45,911 bases of DNA from an uncultured Clostridia bacterium. GTDB lineage: Bacteria; Bacillota; Clostridia; UBA1381; UMGS1253. The stretch is from positions 1-45,911 of the forward strand of contig CAKSHP010000019.1 of the NCBI GenBank assembly GCA_934457145.1, read 5' to 3'. A program made the position numbers and the translations under genes. Shown piece by piece: positions 26,073 through 34,628 of the stretch (positions within the stretch are counted from its first letter, which is position 1; each line of letters opens with the position of its first letter). The notes beneath the pieces are model-generated. The model did not search any database. It had not been told where the DNA came from and saw nothing but the letters and a program-made list of their open reading frames with translations.

Positions 26073-26978
26073 ATGGGAGAGATGAAACTTCCGCGCACGT
26101 GGGAATCGATTATTGAAACTCAGGCATTTTTGCCGGTGATTGTTAAGACAATTGAAAAAATTCACGATGTTACCTGGTCAATGAATACCAATTACCACGA
26201 CCATTTCGAGATGGTGTATATCAAAAGGGGAGAGGCTGTGTTTAATGTGTCGGGCGATGATGTTGATATGAAGCCTAACGACATTATAATAATAAAGCCG
26301 CATCAGGCGCACAAGTTTGTTGTGTTATCCGAGCAGTGCGAATTTTTGGTGTTAAGTTTTAAATTTGAAAATAAAAGCGACGGAAAGTTTTCGCAGGTGT
26401 CTTTAAATGATTTTATTGAATTTGTAAACGACGATTCGATTGCGTATATTCATTTGCAGCTGAGCCGAAAAAACGATATTATCGGAGTTATGAACAGGAT
26501 ACTGCGCGAACATGACAAAAAGCAGATTTGGGGAGAATATTTAAGCTATTTGCTTATAATGGAGCTGTTTGTGCTTGTGAGCAGGACGCTTAAAGTTGAA
26601 TGGGAACAGAGCATAAAGAGCAGAAGCGTTAAGTTAAAAGAGCTTTTGGCAATTTCAAAGGAATATATAGAAAATAATTACGAAAAGGAAATTTCGCTTT
26701 CGGACGTTGCGGGATATGTGTTTTTAAGCGAAAGCTATTTTGCGCATACTTTTAAAGACGAGTTTGGAATAAGCCCGAAAAAATATCTTTTGAATGTTAG
26801 AATTAACGCTGCAAAAGAGCTTTTGGGCATGACGGATCAGAAAATTAACGATATTGCAAAGGAAGTCGGTTTTTCGAGCCAGCAGCGGTTTAACGATATT
26901 TTCAAAAAGTATGAGGGTATGACGCCTCTGCACTACAGAAAAATTGAAAAATTAAAAAAGCTTAACCGAGGCGGCTGA
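26073..26978 (+). CDS. AraC family transcriptional regulator (regulator 3)
   Basis: A 301-residue regulator. The N-terminal half is a cupin with YHDHFEMVYIKRGEA and IIIIKPHQAHKF, typical of sugar sensors. The C-terminal half has ISLSDVAGYVFLSESYFAHTFK and INDIAKEVGFSSQQRFNDIFKK, followed by MTPLHYRK, the two helix-turn-helix motifs of AraC. The start ATG 26073 has AGGGG with an 8-base gap. A DUF512 radical-SAM gene follows 34 bases later in the same direction, possibly on the same transcript. The gene is not next to an obvious sugar-utilisation gene, so its target cannot be named. Confidence 0.93.
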   Translation: MGEMKLPRTWESIIETQAFLPVIVKTIEKIHDVTWSMNTNYHDHFEMVYIKRGEAVFNVSGDDVDMKPNDIIIIKPHQAHKFVVLSEQCEFLVLSFKFENKSDGKFSQVSLNDFIEFVNDDSIAYIHLQLSRKNDIIGVMNRILREHDKKQIWGEYLSYLLIMELFVLVSRTLKVEWEQSIKSRSVKLKELLAISKEYIENNYEKEISLSDVAGYVFLSESYFAHTFKDEFGISPKKYLLNVRINAAKELLGMTDQKINDIAKEVGFSSQQRFNDIFKKYEGMTPLHYRKIEKLKKLNRGG

Positions 26979-27012
26979 GAAAGTAAGATTAATTCTGAAA
27001 GGAAATTTGATT

Positions 27013-28329
27013 GTGGAAAAAAGACACGCAGTGATAAAAAGCGTTTTGAAAAATTCCATAGCTGATGAAATCGGTCTTGAAAAGGGCGACTGTATTTTAA
27101 AAATAAATGATACAAAAATACAGGACGTGTTAGATTACAGATTTTTAACCGCGGATGATTTTTATGTGTTGGACGTTTTAAAAAAAGACGGAAACCGGGA
27201 AATTATCGAAATTGAATCGGGATATGAGGATTTGGGAGTTGAATTTGAAAATTCTTTGATGGACAGCGCGAAAAGCTGTCAGAACAAGTGCGTGTTCTGT
27301 TTTATAGATCAGCTTCCTAAGGGCATGCGAAAGACGCTGTATTTTAAAGATGATGACGCAAGGCTTTCGTTTTTGCAGGGGAACTATATCACGCTTACAA
27401 ATCTTAAGGATTTTGATATAGAAAGAATTATAAAAATGCGCATATCGCCGGTTAATGTGTCGGTGCATACAACGGACCCCGAACTCAGGCGGTTTATGCT
27501 GAAAAACAAAAACGCCGGCAAGCTTTATGAAACGATGAAAAAACTTGCCGCAAGCAAAATAACGATGAACTGTCAGATTGTTTTGTGTCCTGAAATTAAC
27601 GACGGCAAAAATCTTGAAAAGACGGTTCGCGATCTGGCGGTGCTGAGTCCTTATGTACACAGTGTTTCGATTGTTCCGGTGGGGCTTTCGGCGCACAGAG
27701 AGGGGCTGTGTCCTTTAAAATCATTTGATCAAAAAGGTGCGGCAGAGGTTATAGACACCGTGCATGAATGGCAAAAAGAATTTTTAAAAAAATACGGCAG
27801 CAGAATAATTTATCTTTCGGACGAGTTTTATATTACGGCAAAAAGGGATCTGCCCAAAGAGGACGAGTATGAAGGATATGCCCAGATTGAAAACGGAGTC
27901 GGACTTATAACAAGCATGAGGCGCGAGTTTTTTTCGGCGATTGAAAAGATAGGAAAATTAAAAAAGAAAAGAAAAGTGTCAATTGCAACGGGAGAGGCGG
28001 CATATGATTTTATAAAAGAGCTTGCACGCGAGATGGAAAAAAGAGTTGAAGGCTTTGTTTGCAATGTGTATAAAATTAAAAACAGCTTTTTCGGCGGAAA
28101 GGTTAGCGTTACGGGGCTGATATGCGGCTGTGACCTTTTAGAGCAGCTTAAAGGCAAAGACCTGGGAGAGGGGCTTTTTATATCGATCAGCATGCTCAGA
28201 AACGGCGACGATGTGTTTTTAGACGACTTTACTTTACCGGATATTGAAAAAAAACTTAAAACAAAAATCACATGCGTTGAAAACGACGGATATGACTTTA
28301 CAGAAAGGCTGCTTGATATACAGATATAG
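27013..28329 (+). CDS. DUF512 radical SAM protein with N-terminal PDZ-like domain
   Basis: A 438-residue protein of the DUF512 family found across Clostridia. A PDZ-like N-terminus (IKSVLKNSIADEIGLEKGD) precedes a radical SAM core with CQNKCVFC (Cys89, Cys93, Cys96), the CxxxCxxC [4Fe-4S] motif. The C-terminal DUF512 region includes SIATGEAAYDFI and a Cys pair in GLICGCDL. GTG 27013 is preferred because AAAGGA (26998-27003) is nine bases away; TTG 27007 is too near. It precedes der, plsY and gpsA, an arrangement common in Clostridia. The reaction is unknown. Confidence 0.93.
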   Translation: MEKRHAVIKSVLKNSIADEIGLEKGDCILKINDTKIQDVLDYRFLTADDFYVLDVLKKDGNREIIEIESGYEDLGVEFENSLMDSAKSCQNKCVFCFIDQLPKGMRKTLYFKDDDARLSFLQGNYITLTNLKDFDIERIIKMRISPVNVSVHTTDPELRRFMLKNKNAGKLYETMKKLAASKITMNCQIVLCPEINDGKNLEKTVRDLAVLSPYVHSVSIVPVGLSAHREGLCPLKSFDQKGAAEVIDTVHEWQKEFLKKYGSRIIYLSDEFYITAKRDLPKEDEYEGYAQIENGVGLITSMRREFFSAIEKIGKLKKKRKVSIATGEAAYDFIKELAREMEKRVEGFVCNVYKIKNSFFGGKVSVTGLICGCDLLEQLKGKDLGEGLFISISMLRNGDDVFLDDFTLPDIEKKLKTKITCVENDGYDFTERLLDIQI

Positions 28330-28359
28330 AAAAATTGCTTTTGGAAAGGCGGGATATAA

Positions 28360-29685
28360 ATGGCAAAACCGATTTTGGCAATAGTGGGCAGACCGAATGT
28401 CGGAAAATCCACATTATTTAATAAAATTGCGGGGGCAAGAATAAGCATTGTTGATGACACCCCCGGCGTTACGAGAGACAGAATATTTGTTGAAACGGAA
28501 TGGTTCGGCAGAGAATTTGTTTTAATCGATACGGGCGGTATAGAGCCGAAAACCGACGATGAAATCCTTATGCAGATGCGTTTGCAGGCAAATGTTGCAA
28601 TTGATATGGCGGACGTTGTTGTGCTTATGTGTGACATAAAAGACGGACTGACGGCTACCGACGCAGATGTTGCGGCTATGCTTATAAAGGCTAACAAGCC
28701 CGTTGTTGTGGCGGTGAATAAGGTTGATAATCCAGGTCAGCCGCCTATGGATTTTTATGAGTTTTACAATTTAGGTCTCGGAGATCCCATGGCCATATCG
28801 TCGACACACGGTTTGGGCGTTGGAGACCTTTTGGATAAGGTGTTTGAATTGTTTCCCGAAAAGGAAAACGAAGATAAAGAAGAAAACGTTATAAAGGTTG
28901 CGGTTGTCGGCAAACCGAATGCGGGAAAATCGTCGCTTATAAATTGTATTTTGGGCGAAAACAGGGTTATTGTGAGCGATATTGCCGGCACAACGCGCGA
29001 CGCAATCGACACGAAGGTTGAAATTGATGGGCAGAAATATGTGTTTATAGATACTGCCGGAATAAGAAGAAAATCGAAGGTAAACGAGCAGATTGAAAAA
29101 TACAGCGTGCTGCGCGCTCAGGCGGCAGTTGAACGCGCCGACGTTTGCATAATAATGATTGACGGCGAGATGGGAATAAGCGAACAGGATTCAAAGATTG
29201 CAGGTTACGTTCACGAATGCGGAAAGGCTTCGATTGTTGCCGTGAACAAATGGGATGCAGTCGAAAAAGAAACAAACACAATGAACAATTATAAAAAAGA
29301 CGTTTATGACACGCTTGCGTTTATGCAGTATGCGCCGGTGCATTTTATAAGCGCGAAAACCGGGCAGAGGGTTAAGGCTGTGTTTGAGCTTATAAAGGAA
29401 GTGTATAATCAGGCGTCAAAGAGAATTTCGACCGGTATGCTAAATGATGTTTTGTCGGAGGCGACAAGCAAGGTTCAGCCGCCGAGCGATAAGGGAAAGA
29501 GGCTTAAGATTTATTATATGACGCAGCCGTCTGTTAATCCTCCGACTTTTGTTATATTTGTAAACAGCGAGGAGCTTTTTCATTTTTCATATCAAAGATA
29601 TATAGAAAATCAAATTCGTGCGGCGTTTGGATTTGTCGGCACGCCGATAAAGTTTATTATAAGGGAAAGAAGAGACAAAAAATAA
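28360..29685 (+). CDS. der: Ribosome biogenesis GTPase Der (EngA)
   Basis: A 441-residue protein with two GTPase domains in tandem and a C-terminal KH-like domain, needed for 50S ribosome assembly. The first P-loop is GRPNVGKST near residue 9; the second is GKPNAGKSS near residue 183. Switch motifs DTPGVTRD and DTGG occur in the first domain, and IAGTTRDAID and DTAG in the second. NKVD and NKWD are the G4 motifs. Length and order match Der from other Bacillota. ATG 28360 follows GGAAAGGCGGG. It lies in an operon between DUF512 and plsY. Confidence 0.98.
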   Translation: MAKPILAIVGRPNVGKSTLFNKIAGARISIVDDTPGVTRDRIFVETEWFGREFVLIDTGGIEPKTDDEILMQMRLQANVAIDMADVVVLMCDIKDGLTATDADVAAMLIKANKPVVVAVNKVDNPGQPPMDFYEFYNLGLGDPMAISSTHGLGVGDLLDKVFELFPEKENEDKEENVIKVAVVGKPNAGKSSLINCILGENRVIVSDIAGTTRDAIDTKVEIDGQKYVFIDTAGIRRKSKVNEQIEKYSVLRAQAAVERADVCIIMIDGEMGISEQDSKIAGYVHECGKASIVAVNKWDAVEKETNTMNNYKKDVYDTLAFMQYAPVHFISAKTGQRVKAVFELIKEVYNQASKRISTGMLNDVLSEATSKVQPPSDKGKRLKIYYMTQPSVNPPTFVIFVNSEELFHFSYQRYIENQIRAAFGFVGTPIKFIIRERRDKK

Positions 29686-29742
29686 GTTTACAGCTTTGCA
29701 GCCGGAGGTTTTGGCTGTAAAACGGAAAGGCAATGAAATATT

Positions 29743-30417
29743 ATGGCGGATAAAATTTGTTTTGCTGCGGTTATTTTAATAAGCTATCTTTTGGGAAGCA
29801 TAAATGCATCTATTGTTATTTCAAATCTTAAGGGGACAGACATAAGAAAATACGGCAGCGGAAATGCCGGAGCAACGAACATGCTTCGGACATACGGAAA
29901 GACAATGGCGGTTTTGGCGCTTGTGTTTGACGCACTGAAGGGCATTTTGGCAGTTGGCGCGGCGGCGGCGTTTCAAAAGGCTTTAGCGCAAAACGGCATT
30001 GAAAGCAGCCTGACGGACGGACTTAGATACATGGGAGCGCTGTTTGTTGTTATAGGGCATAACTACCCGGTGTTTTTCGGGTTTAAAGGCGGCAAGGGCA
30101 TTGCAACGTCCGGAGCGGTTATGTTTATGTTGGACTGGAGAGCGGGGCTTGTTGTGCTTACAGGGGCGATTGCGGTTATGGTTATTACACGCTATGTTTC
30201 GCTCGGTTCGATGGTCGGAGCGGTTTTGTATGTTGCAGCGCCGTTGTTTTTTAATATAGCAGTTGATAAAAAGTTAAATTACTGGTTTATAATTGTGAGC
30301 GTGATTTTGGCGGCAATGGCGGTGTATCGTCACAAAAAAAACATTGTGCGCCTTATACACGGCACAGAGTCGAAGGTCGGGAAAAGCAAAAAGCCTGAAA
30401 AAACTGAAAAAGCCTGA
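29743..30417 (+). CDS. plsY: Acyl-phosphate:glycerol-3-phosphate acyltransferase
   Basis: An integral membrane enzyme that acylates glycerol-3-phosphate from acyl phosphate, the first step of phospholipid synthesis. Family motifs are YLLGSINASIV, KYGSGNAGATNMLRT and GHNYPVFFGFKGGKGIATS, with several transmembrane segments. The 224-residue protein ends in a charged Lys/Glu tail of ~20 residues, longer than usual. It starts at ATG 29743. It directly precedes gpsA, whose product makes the glycerol-3-phosphate substrate. The 57-base gap after der holds a TTTACAGC/GCTGTAAA hairpin without a T tract, so read-through is expected. Confidence 0.96.
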   Translation: MADKICFAAVILISYLLGSINASIVISNLKGTDIRKYGSGNAGATNMLRTYGKTMAVLALVFDALKGILAVGAAAAFQKALAQNGIESSLTDGLRYMGALFVVIGHNYPVFFGFKGGKGIATSGAVMFMLDWRAGLVVLTGAIAVMVITRYVSLGSMVGAVLYVAAPLFFNIAVDKKLNYWFIIVSVILAAMAVYRHKKNIVRLIHGTESKVGKSKKPEKTEKA

Positions 30418-30434
30418 AAGGACGGTAAAAAGTT

Positions 30435-31478
30435 ATGAAGATTGCAGTTTTGGGAGCAGGAAGCTGGGGAACGGCTTTGGGACTTTTGCTTTCGTCAAAG
30501 CAAAATGATGTTTATATGTGGACGCATAAAAAAGAGACTGCAAAGCGTCTTTCAAAAGAAAGGGTAAACGAGGAGTATCTTCCTTCGATTGCGCTAAACG
30601 ACAATATGTATTTTTCCGATGATATTAAATATTGCATAGACGGCGCAAGGCTTATTGTGACGGCGGTTCCGTCGCACGTTATAAGAGAGACGGCAAAAAA
30701 GGCGGCGCCGTTTATAAAAAAAGATCAGGTTGTTTTAAATGTTTCAAAAGGGCTTGAAACCGACAGTTTAAAAAGACTTTCACAGGTTTTAAAAGAGGAG
30801 ATACCGGGAGCTGAGATAGCTGTTATGAGCGGTCCGTCACACGCAGAGGAGGTTGCGCGCATGATGCCGACAACAAATGTTGTGGCATCGGAGGATGAAA
30901 ACGTCAGCGCGTTTGTGCAGGAGGTTTTTATGCATCCTAATTTTCGCGTGTATACAAACAGCGATATTGTCGGAGTGGAGATAGGGGGAGCGCTTAAAAA
31001 CGTTATCGCGCTTGCGGCGGGGATATCTGCCGGACTCGGCTGCGGCGACAATGCGCTTGCGGCGCTTATGACAAGGGGAATTTGCGAAATTGCGCGTCTC
31101 GGCGTTAAAATGGGTGCATCGCTTGAAACATTTTCGGGGCTTTCGGGCATAGGAGATTTGATTGTAACATGCATGAGCAAGCACTCGAGAAACAGAAAGG
31201 CCGGGCTTTTAATCGGTCAGGGAATTCATGTTGATGAGGCTTTAAAACAGGTTCATATGGTTGTTGAAGGAGTGCGCACATGCAGGGCGGCGAGCGAGCT
31301 TGCAAAAAAGTACGGCGTGTCCATGCCGATTACGGAGTGTACGTACAAGGTGCTGTTTGAAGATATGCCGGCTGTTGATTCAATTTCAAACCTTATGGGC
31401 AGGGCAAAGAAGAACGAAGCCGAAAGAGATGTTTTGGGAGAATTTATACAAAAAATAGAAAACGTTAAAAATAATTGA
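30435..31478 (+). CDS. gpsA: Glycerol-3-phosphate dehydrogenase [NAD(P)+]
   Basis: Reduces dihydroxyacetone phosphate to sn-glycerol-3-phosphate for membrane lipid synthesis. The 347-residue protein has the Rossmann motif GAGSWGTALG at the N-terminus, GPSHAEEV in the centre and GGALKNVIALAAGISAGLG, which carries the catalytic Lys. It starts at ATG 30435, 17 bases after plsY, and supplies that enzyme's substrate. A new promoter follows downstream, so it probably ends the DUF512-der-plsY-gpsA transcript, although no strong terminator hairpin is visible. Confidence 0.98.
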   Translation: MKIAVLGAGSWGTALGLLLSSKQNDVYMWTHKKETAKRLSKERVNEEYLPSIALNDNMYFSDDIKYCIDGARLIVTAVPSHVIRETAKKAAPFIKKDQVVLNVSKGLETDSLKRLSQVLKEEIPGAEIAVMSGPSHAEEVARMMPTTNVVASEDENVSAFVQEVFMHPNFRVYTNSDIVGVEIGGALKNVIALAAGISAGLGCGDNALAALMTRGICEIARLGVKMGASLETFSGLSGIGDLIVTCMSKHSRNRKAGLLIGQGIHVDEALKQVHMVVEGVRTCRAASELAKKYGVSMPITECTYKVLFEDMPAVDSISNLMGRAKKNEAERDVLGEFIQKIENVKNN

Positions 31479-31498
31479 GAAAAAAGAAAGAAAATATA

Positions 31499-31527
31499 TT
31501 GTAAAAAGAAAATATATATGGTAAAAT
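31499..31527 (+). promoter_or_regulatory. Promoter for the folate riboswitch operon
   Basis: TTGTAA (31499-31504) and TAAAAT (31522-31527) have a 17-base spacer, so transcription would begin just before the riboswitch. Confidence 0.65.
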
Positions 31528-31540
31528 AGTTATTGCAAAA

Positions 31541-31640
31541 AACAGAGTAGAGTTCGGCGCGTTAAGTGCTGCGGGAACGGGGAGTTGTCTTGCAGACGAA
31601 AGCTTTTTGAGCTGCGGTGCCGGATTTGCATCCCGCTGTG
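31541..31640 (+). ncRNA. Tetrahydrofolate (THF) riboswitch
   Basis: The sequence holds the conserved THF aptamer blocks in order: AGAGTAG, GCGTTAAGTG, GGGGAGTTGTC, GACGAAAGC, GCGGTG and TTGCATCC. Helices can be drawn: ACAG/CTGT (P1), TTCGGC (31553-31558) with GCCGGA (31619-31624), CTGC with GCAG, and a small AGC/GCT loop. It lies directly upstream of a folate-type ECF S component and folC, as known for this riboswitch class. Confidence 0.95.
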
Positions 31641-31654
31641 AATATGTTTGGAAT

Positions 31655-31711
31655 AAAAACCTTCTTATTCATAATTAGCGAGAAAGCAAAAATATGTGTA
31701 AGGAGGTTTTT
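31655..31711 (+). promoter_or_regulatory. Helix covering the folT ribosome binding site
   Basis: AAAAACCTTCTTA (31655-31667) pairs over 13 bases, with one G-U pair, with TAAGGAGGTTTTT (31699-31711), which is the folT ribosome binding site. A competing hairpin GAATAA/TTATTC (31651-31656 with 31665-31670) overlaps the anti-ribosome-binding-site strand. Together they suggest control at translation start, linked to the THF aptamer 15 bases upstream. Confidence 0.75.
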
Positions 31712-31715
31712 TTGC

Positions 31716-32300
31716 ATGAGAAAAAAAGAAAGTGAAAATGAAAATTTGGGGTTTTGGTCGGCAAAAAGAATATTTGCTTTTCCGAAGCTTAAAACGAAGG
31801 ATGTGTGCGTAATAGGGCTTTTAATTGCGCTTACGGCGGTTCTTTCGTTTGTGTCGGGGTATTTGAGGATAGGGAATATAAGCAAGCTTTCGATAAGTTT
31901 TGTGTGCGTGTTTGTTGCAGCATATATGTACGGCGGAACTGTCGGGGCAATTGTGTGTGCGGCGGCGGATGTTATGTCGTTTGCGATAAATCCTGTGGCG
32001 GCGTTTATGCCGCAGCTTACGGCAATTGAGTTTATATACGGATTTATATACGGATTTTTATTTTATAAAACCGACATCAGATACTATTTTTGGAATTTGA
32101 TAATTTGCGATGTTATTTTGTCGGCTGTGAATATTTTTGTTAAAACGGCAATTCTTTCGGCAAGCTTTTTAATACCTTACAAGGCGCTTTTAATAAGCAG
32201 ATTTCCGATGTGTGCGCTTCAGGCTGCGCTTATTTTTGCGGTTATTGTGCTTATAAGACCGTTTTTGGGAGAGTTTAAAAAGGGCATTGCCAAAAGATAA
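31716..32300 (+). CDS. folT: ECF transporter S component, folate family (FolT)
   Basis: A 194-residue membrane protein with about six hydrophobic helices, starting at ATG 31716 after AAGGAGG. It binds folate and docks on the EcfA1/A2/T energising module. The segment from KTKDVCVIGLLIALTAVLSF to YLRIGNISKLSISFVCVFVAAYMYGGTVGAIV is typical of the folate S component family in Firmicutes. The identity is strongly supported by the THF riboswitch upstream and folC 14 bases downstream. The in-frame stretch before ATG 31716 is riboswitch leader, not protein. Confidence 0.93.
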   Translation: MRKKESENENLGFWSAKRIFAFPKLKTKDVCVIGLLIALTAVLSFVSGYLRIGNISKLSISFVCVFVAAYMYGGTVGAIVCAAADVMSFAINPVAAFMPQLTAIEFIYGFIYGFLFYKTDIRYYFWNLIICDVILSAVNIFVKTAILSASFLIPYKALLISRFPMCALQAALIFAVIVLIRPFLGEFKKGIAKR

Positions 32301-32314
32301 AAGAAGGTAAAAAA

Positions 32315-33559
32315 ATGAATGATATAAAAGAATATGCAAAAACGTTTCAGCTTAAAATCAAGCTTGGCACAAAGAAAATGAAGCTTCTTTTGTCAAAGCT
32401 TAAAAATCCGCAGGAGAATATTAATCTTATTCATGTTACGGGGACTAACGGGAAAGGCTCGGTCTGCGCATTTTTGGAGAGCATGCTTTTGGCATCGGGG
32501 GCAAGCGTGGGGAGATTTTTGTCGCCGGAGCTTATGGAAAAAACCGAGCAGATAAGATTTTGCGGCAAGGACATATCCAAAGAAAAACTTGACTTACTTA
32601 TAGAAAGCGTTAAAGACGCATGCGCCGAAGTTTTTTTGGAGCTTGGCGAGGAGGTGTCGCAGTTTGAGATTATAACTGCGTGTGCATTTTTATATTTTAA
32701 AGAAAAAAAGCCGGACTATGTTATAATGGAGGTCGGAATGGGAGGCGAGGGTGACGCGACAAACGTTTGCGAGCATGCAAAGTTTGCGCTTATCAGCAAA
32801 ATAAGCCTTGACCACACGGCATATCTCGGAAGCACAAAAAAAGAGATTGCAAAGGTAAAGTGCGGAATAATTAAAAACGGCTGCACGGTTATTGCAACTA
32901 AAGCAAACGAAGATGTGACAGACGTTATAAAAGATGCGGCAAGTCGGAAAAACGCAAGGCTTATTGAGGCTAGGAGCCTTGAGTCCGGCGGATTTGATTT
33001 AATTTACGAAAAGGCAAAAATCAAAGACAGGCTCTGCACTCTTTCGCTCGGGGGAACAAATCAGCTTGAAAATGCGGCAATTGCGGTGCGCTGTGCGCGG
33101 GAGATCGGAATTTCAGATGAAGATATAATATATGGTCTTGAGCATGCGAAAAACCCGGCAAGGTTTGAAAAAATAAGCGAAAGTTTTTATTTTGACGGGG
33201 CGCACAATGCCAACGGAGCCGAAAGCCTTAAAAGAAATATTGACAGGTATTTTAAAGGCAGACCGATTGTGTATATAATGGCAATGATGAAAGACAAAGA
33301 CATAGGGGGCACTGTTGACATTTTAAATGATAAAAATGCAAAGTTTTATTTTACAAAGGCAAATGTTTACCAAAGGGCGGCAGAGGCGGAGGACATGAAA
33401 GAGATTGCTTTAAAAAGAGGAGCAGATGCAAAGGCGTATGCCGATTTAAAAACGGCTTTTAAAGAAGCGGCTTTACAGGCAAAAAAGAGCGGAGCGGTTA
33501 TGATTGCGTGCGGATCGTTATATTTTTATAAAGATTTTAAAAATGCGGGTATTTTTTAG
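32315..33559 (+). CDS. folC: Folylpolyglutamate synthase / dihydrofolate synthase family protein
   Basis: A 414-residue Mur-ligase-fold enzyme that adds glutamate to folates in an ATP-dependent reaction, retaining them in the cell. The P-loop is HVTGTNGKGSVCAF (~40-53), followed by GRFLSPEL, VGMGGEGDATNV and DHTAYLG with the Mg-binding His. A C-terminal domain contains FDGAHNANGAESL. It lies 14 bases after folT behind AAGAAGG, so both are under the THF riboswitch. Whether it also has dihydrofolate synthase activity cannot be read from the sequence. Confidence 0.95.
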   Translation: MNDIKEYAKTFQLKIKLGTKKMKLLLSKLKNPQENINLIHVTGTNGKGSVCAFLESMLLASGASVGRFLSPELMEKTEQIRFCGKDISKEKLDLLIESVKDACAEVFLELGEEVSQFEIITACAFLYFKEKKPDYVIMEVGMGGEGDATNVCEHAKFALISKISLDHTAYLGSTKKEIAKVKCGIIKNGCTVIATKANEDVTDVIKDAASRKNARLIEARSLESGGFDLIYEKAKIKDRLCTLSLGGTNQLENAAIAVRCAREIGISDEDIIYGLEHAKNPARFEKISESFYFDGAHNANGAESLKRNIDRYFKGRPIVYIMAMMKDKDIGGTVDILNDKNAKFYFTKANVYQRAAEAEDMKEIALKRGADAKAYADLKTAFKEAALQAKKSGAVMIACGSLYFYKDFKNAGIF

Positions 33560-33599
33560 CATAAAAATTTTATAAAATACCTGATTTTTTTACAAATGC

Positions 33600-33628
33600 T
33601 TGACTGAAAGGCAACAAAATGATACAAT
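33600..33628 (+). promoter_or_regulatory. Promoter for the methyltransferase gene
   Basis: TTGACT (33600-33605) and TACAAT (33623-33628) have a 17-base spacer. No clear terminator separates it from folC. Confidence 0.7.
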
Positions 33629-33705
33629 AAAATGTATTATAAAAAATTTTAAAGATTTTAAAAATGCGTTTTACAAAAGACGGATAGCGGAATGGAGAAA
33701 AATTT

Positions 33706-34578
33706 ATGTGGTTAGCGGATAAATGGAAGGATTATGAGCTTATAGACAGCGCATCGGGAGAAAAGCTTGAACGATGGGGGAAAGTTGTTTTGCGCCGTCC
33801 GGATCCGCTTGCCGTGTGGACAAATAAAAGCTCGGATATGTGGCAAAACGCTCATGCGCACTATCACCGCTCAAACACAGGGGGCGGACATTGGGAGTAT
33901 AACAAAAGGCTTCCTGAAAAGTGGCAGATTTCGTTTGAAGATATGATATTTAATATAAAGCCCATGAACTTTAAGCATACCGGTCTTTTCCCGGAGCAGG
34001 CGGCAAACTGGGTTTGGTTTTCTGAGCTTATTAAAAACAGCGGGCAAAACGTGAGGGTGCTTAATTTGTTTGCATATACGGGCGGAGCAACCGTGGCGGC
34101 GCTTAAAAGCGGAGCGGCGGTTACGCATGTTGACGCGGCGAAAGGCATGGTAAACTGGGCAAAAGAAAACGTTATAAGTTCAAGGCTTGACAAAGAAAAC
34201 ATCCGCTATATTGTTGACGATGTTTTAAAGTTTGTTTTGCGCGAGCAAAGGCGGGGGAAAAAATACGACGCGGTTATTATGGATCCGCCGTCATACGGAA
34301 GAGGCCCGTCGGGCGAGGTTTGGAAAATAGAAAATGAGCTTTACTCTTTGGTGTGCGAATGTGTTAAGCTTATGTCGGACACGCCGCTGTTCTTTTTGAT
34401 TAATTCTTACACAACCGGGCTTTCGGCTTGCGTGTTAAATAATATTTTAACGCTTACGATGAAAAAGAAATTTTCGGGAATTGTGAGCGCGGATGAGATA
34501 GCAATTCCGATGAGCGGTAAAAACGGCATGCCGCTTCCCTGCGGAATATCGGGAAGATGGCAGGCAAAGAAGTTTTGA
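33706..34578 (+). CDS. Class I SAM-dependent methyltransferase (RlmI/RlmK-like)
   Basis: A 290-residue methyltransferase. Motif I is VLNLFAYTGGATVAAL and the catalytic motif IV is MDPPSYGRGPSG, as in the RlmI/RlmK family that methylates 23S rRNA. The N-terminal part (LERWGKVVLRRPDP, then NTGGGHWEY) is typical of the Firmicutes short form, which lacks the PUA domain of E. coli RlmI. The exact modified base is unknown. It starts at ATG 33706 and precedes the ecf operon by 50 bases. Confidence 0.9.
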   Translation: MWLADKWKDYELIDSASGEKLERWGKVVLRRPDPLAVWTNKSSDMWQNAHAHYHRSNTGGGHWEYNKRLPEKWQISFEDMIFNIKPMNFKHTGLFPEQAANWVWFSELIKNSGQNVRVLNLFAYTGGATVAALKSGAAVTHVDAAKGMVNWAKENVISSRLDKENIRYIVDDVLKFVLREQRRGKKYDAVIMDPPSYGRGPSGEVWKIENELYSLVCECVKLMSDTPLFFLINSYTTGLSACVLNNILTLTMKKKFSGIVSADEIAIPMSGKNGMPLPCGISGRWQAKKF

Positions 34579-34628
34579 TTTTAAAAGCGGTTTTTTAAAT
34601 TTTTTATGTAAAAAGTGAGTGCGCATAA

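Noticed and set aside
29686..29742. Hairpin TTTACAGC/GCTGTAAA between der and plsY as a terminator
   Set aside because: No T tract follows and plsY and gpsA lack another promoter, so read-through is more likely.
31617..31715. In-frame extension of FolT upstream of ATG 31716
   Set aside because: It lies inside the THF riboswitch and its regulatory helix; AAGGAGG supports ATG 31716.
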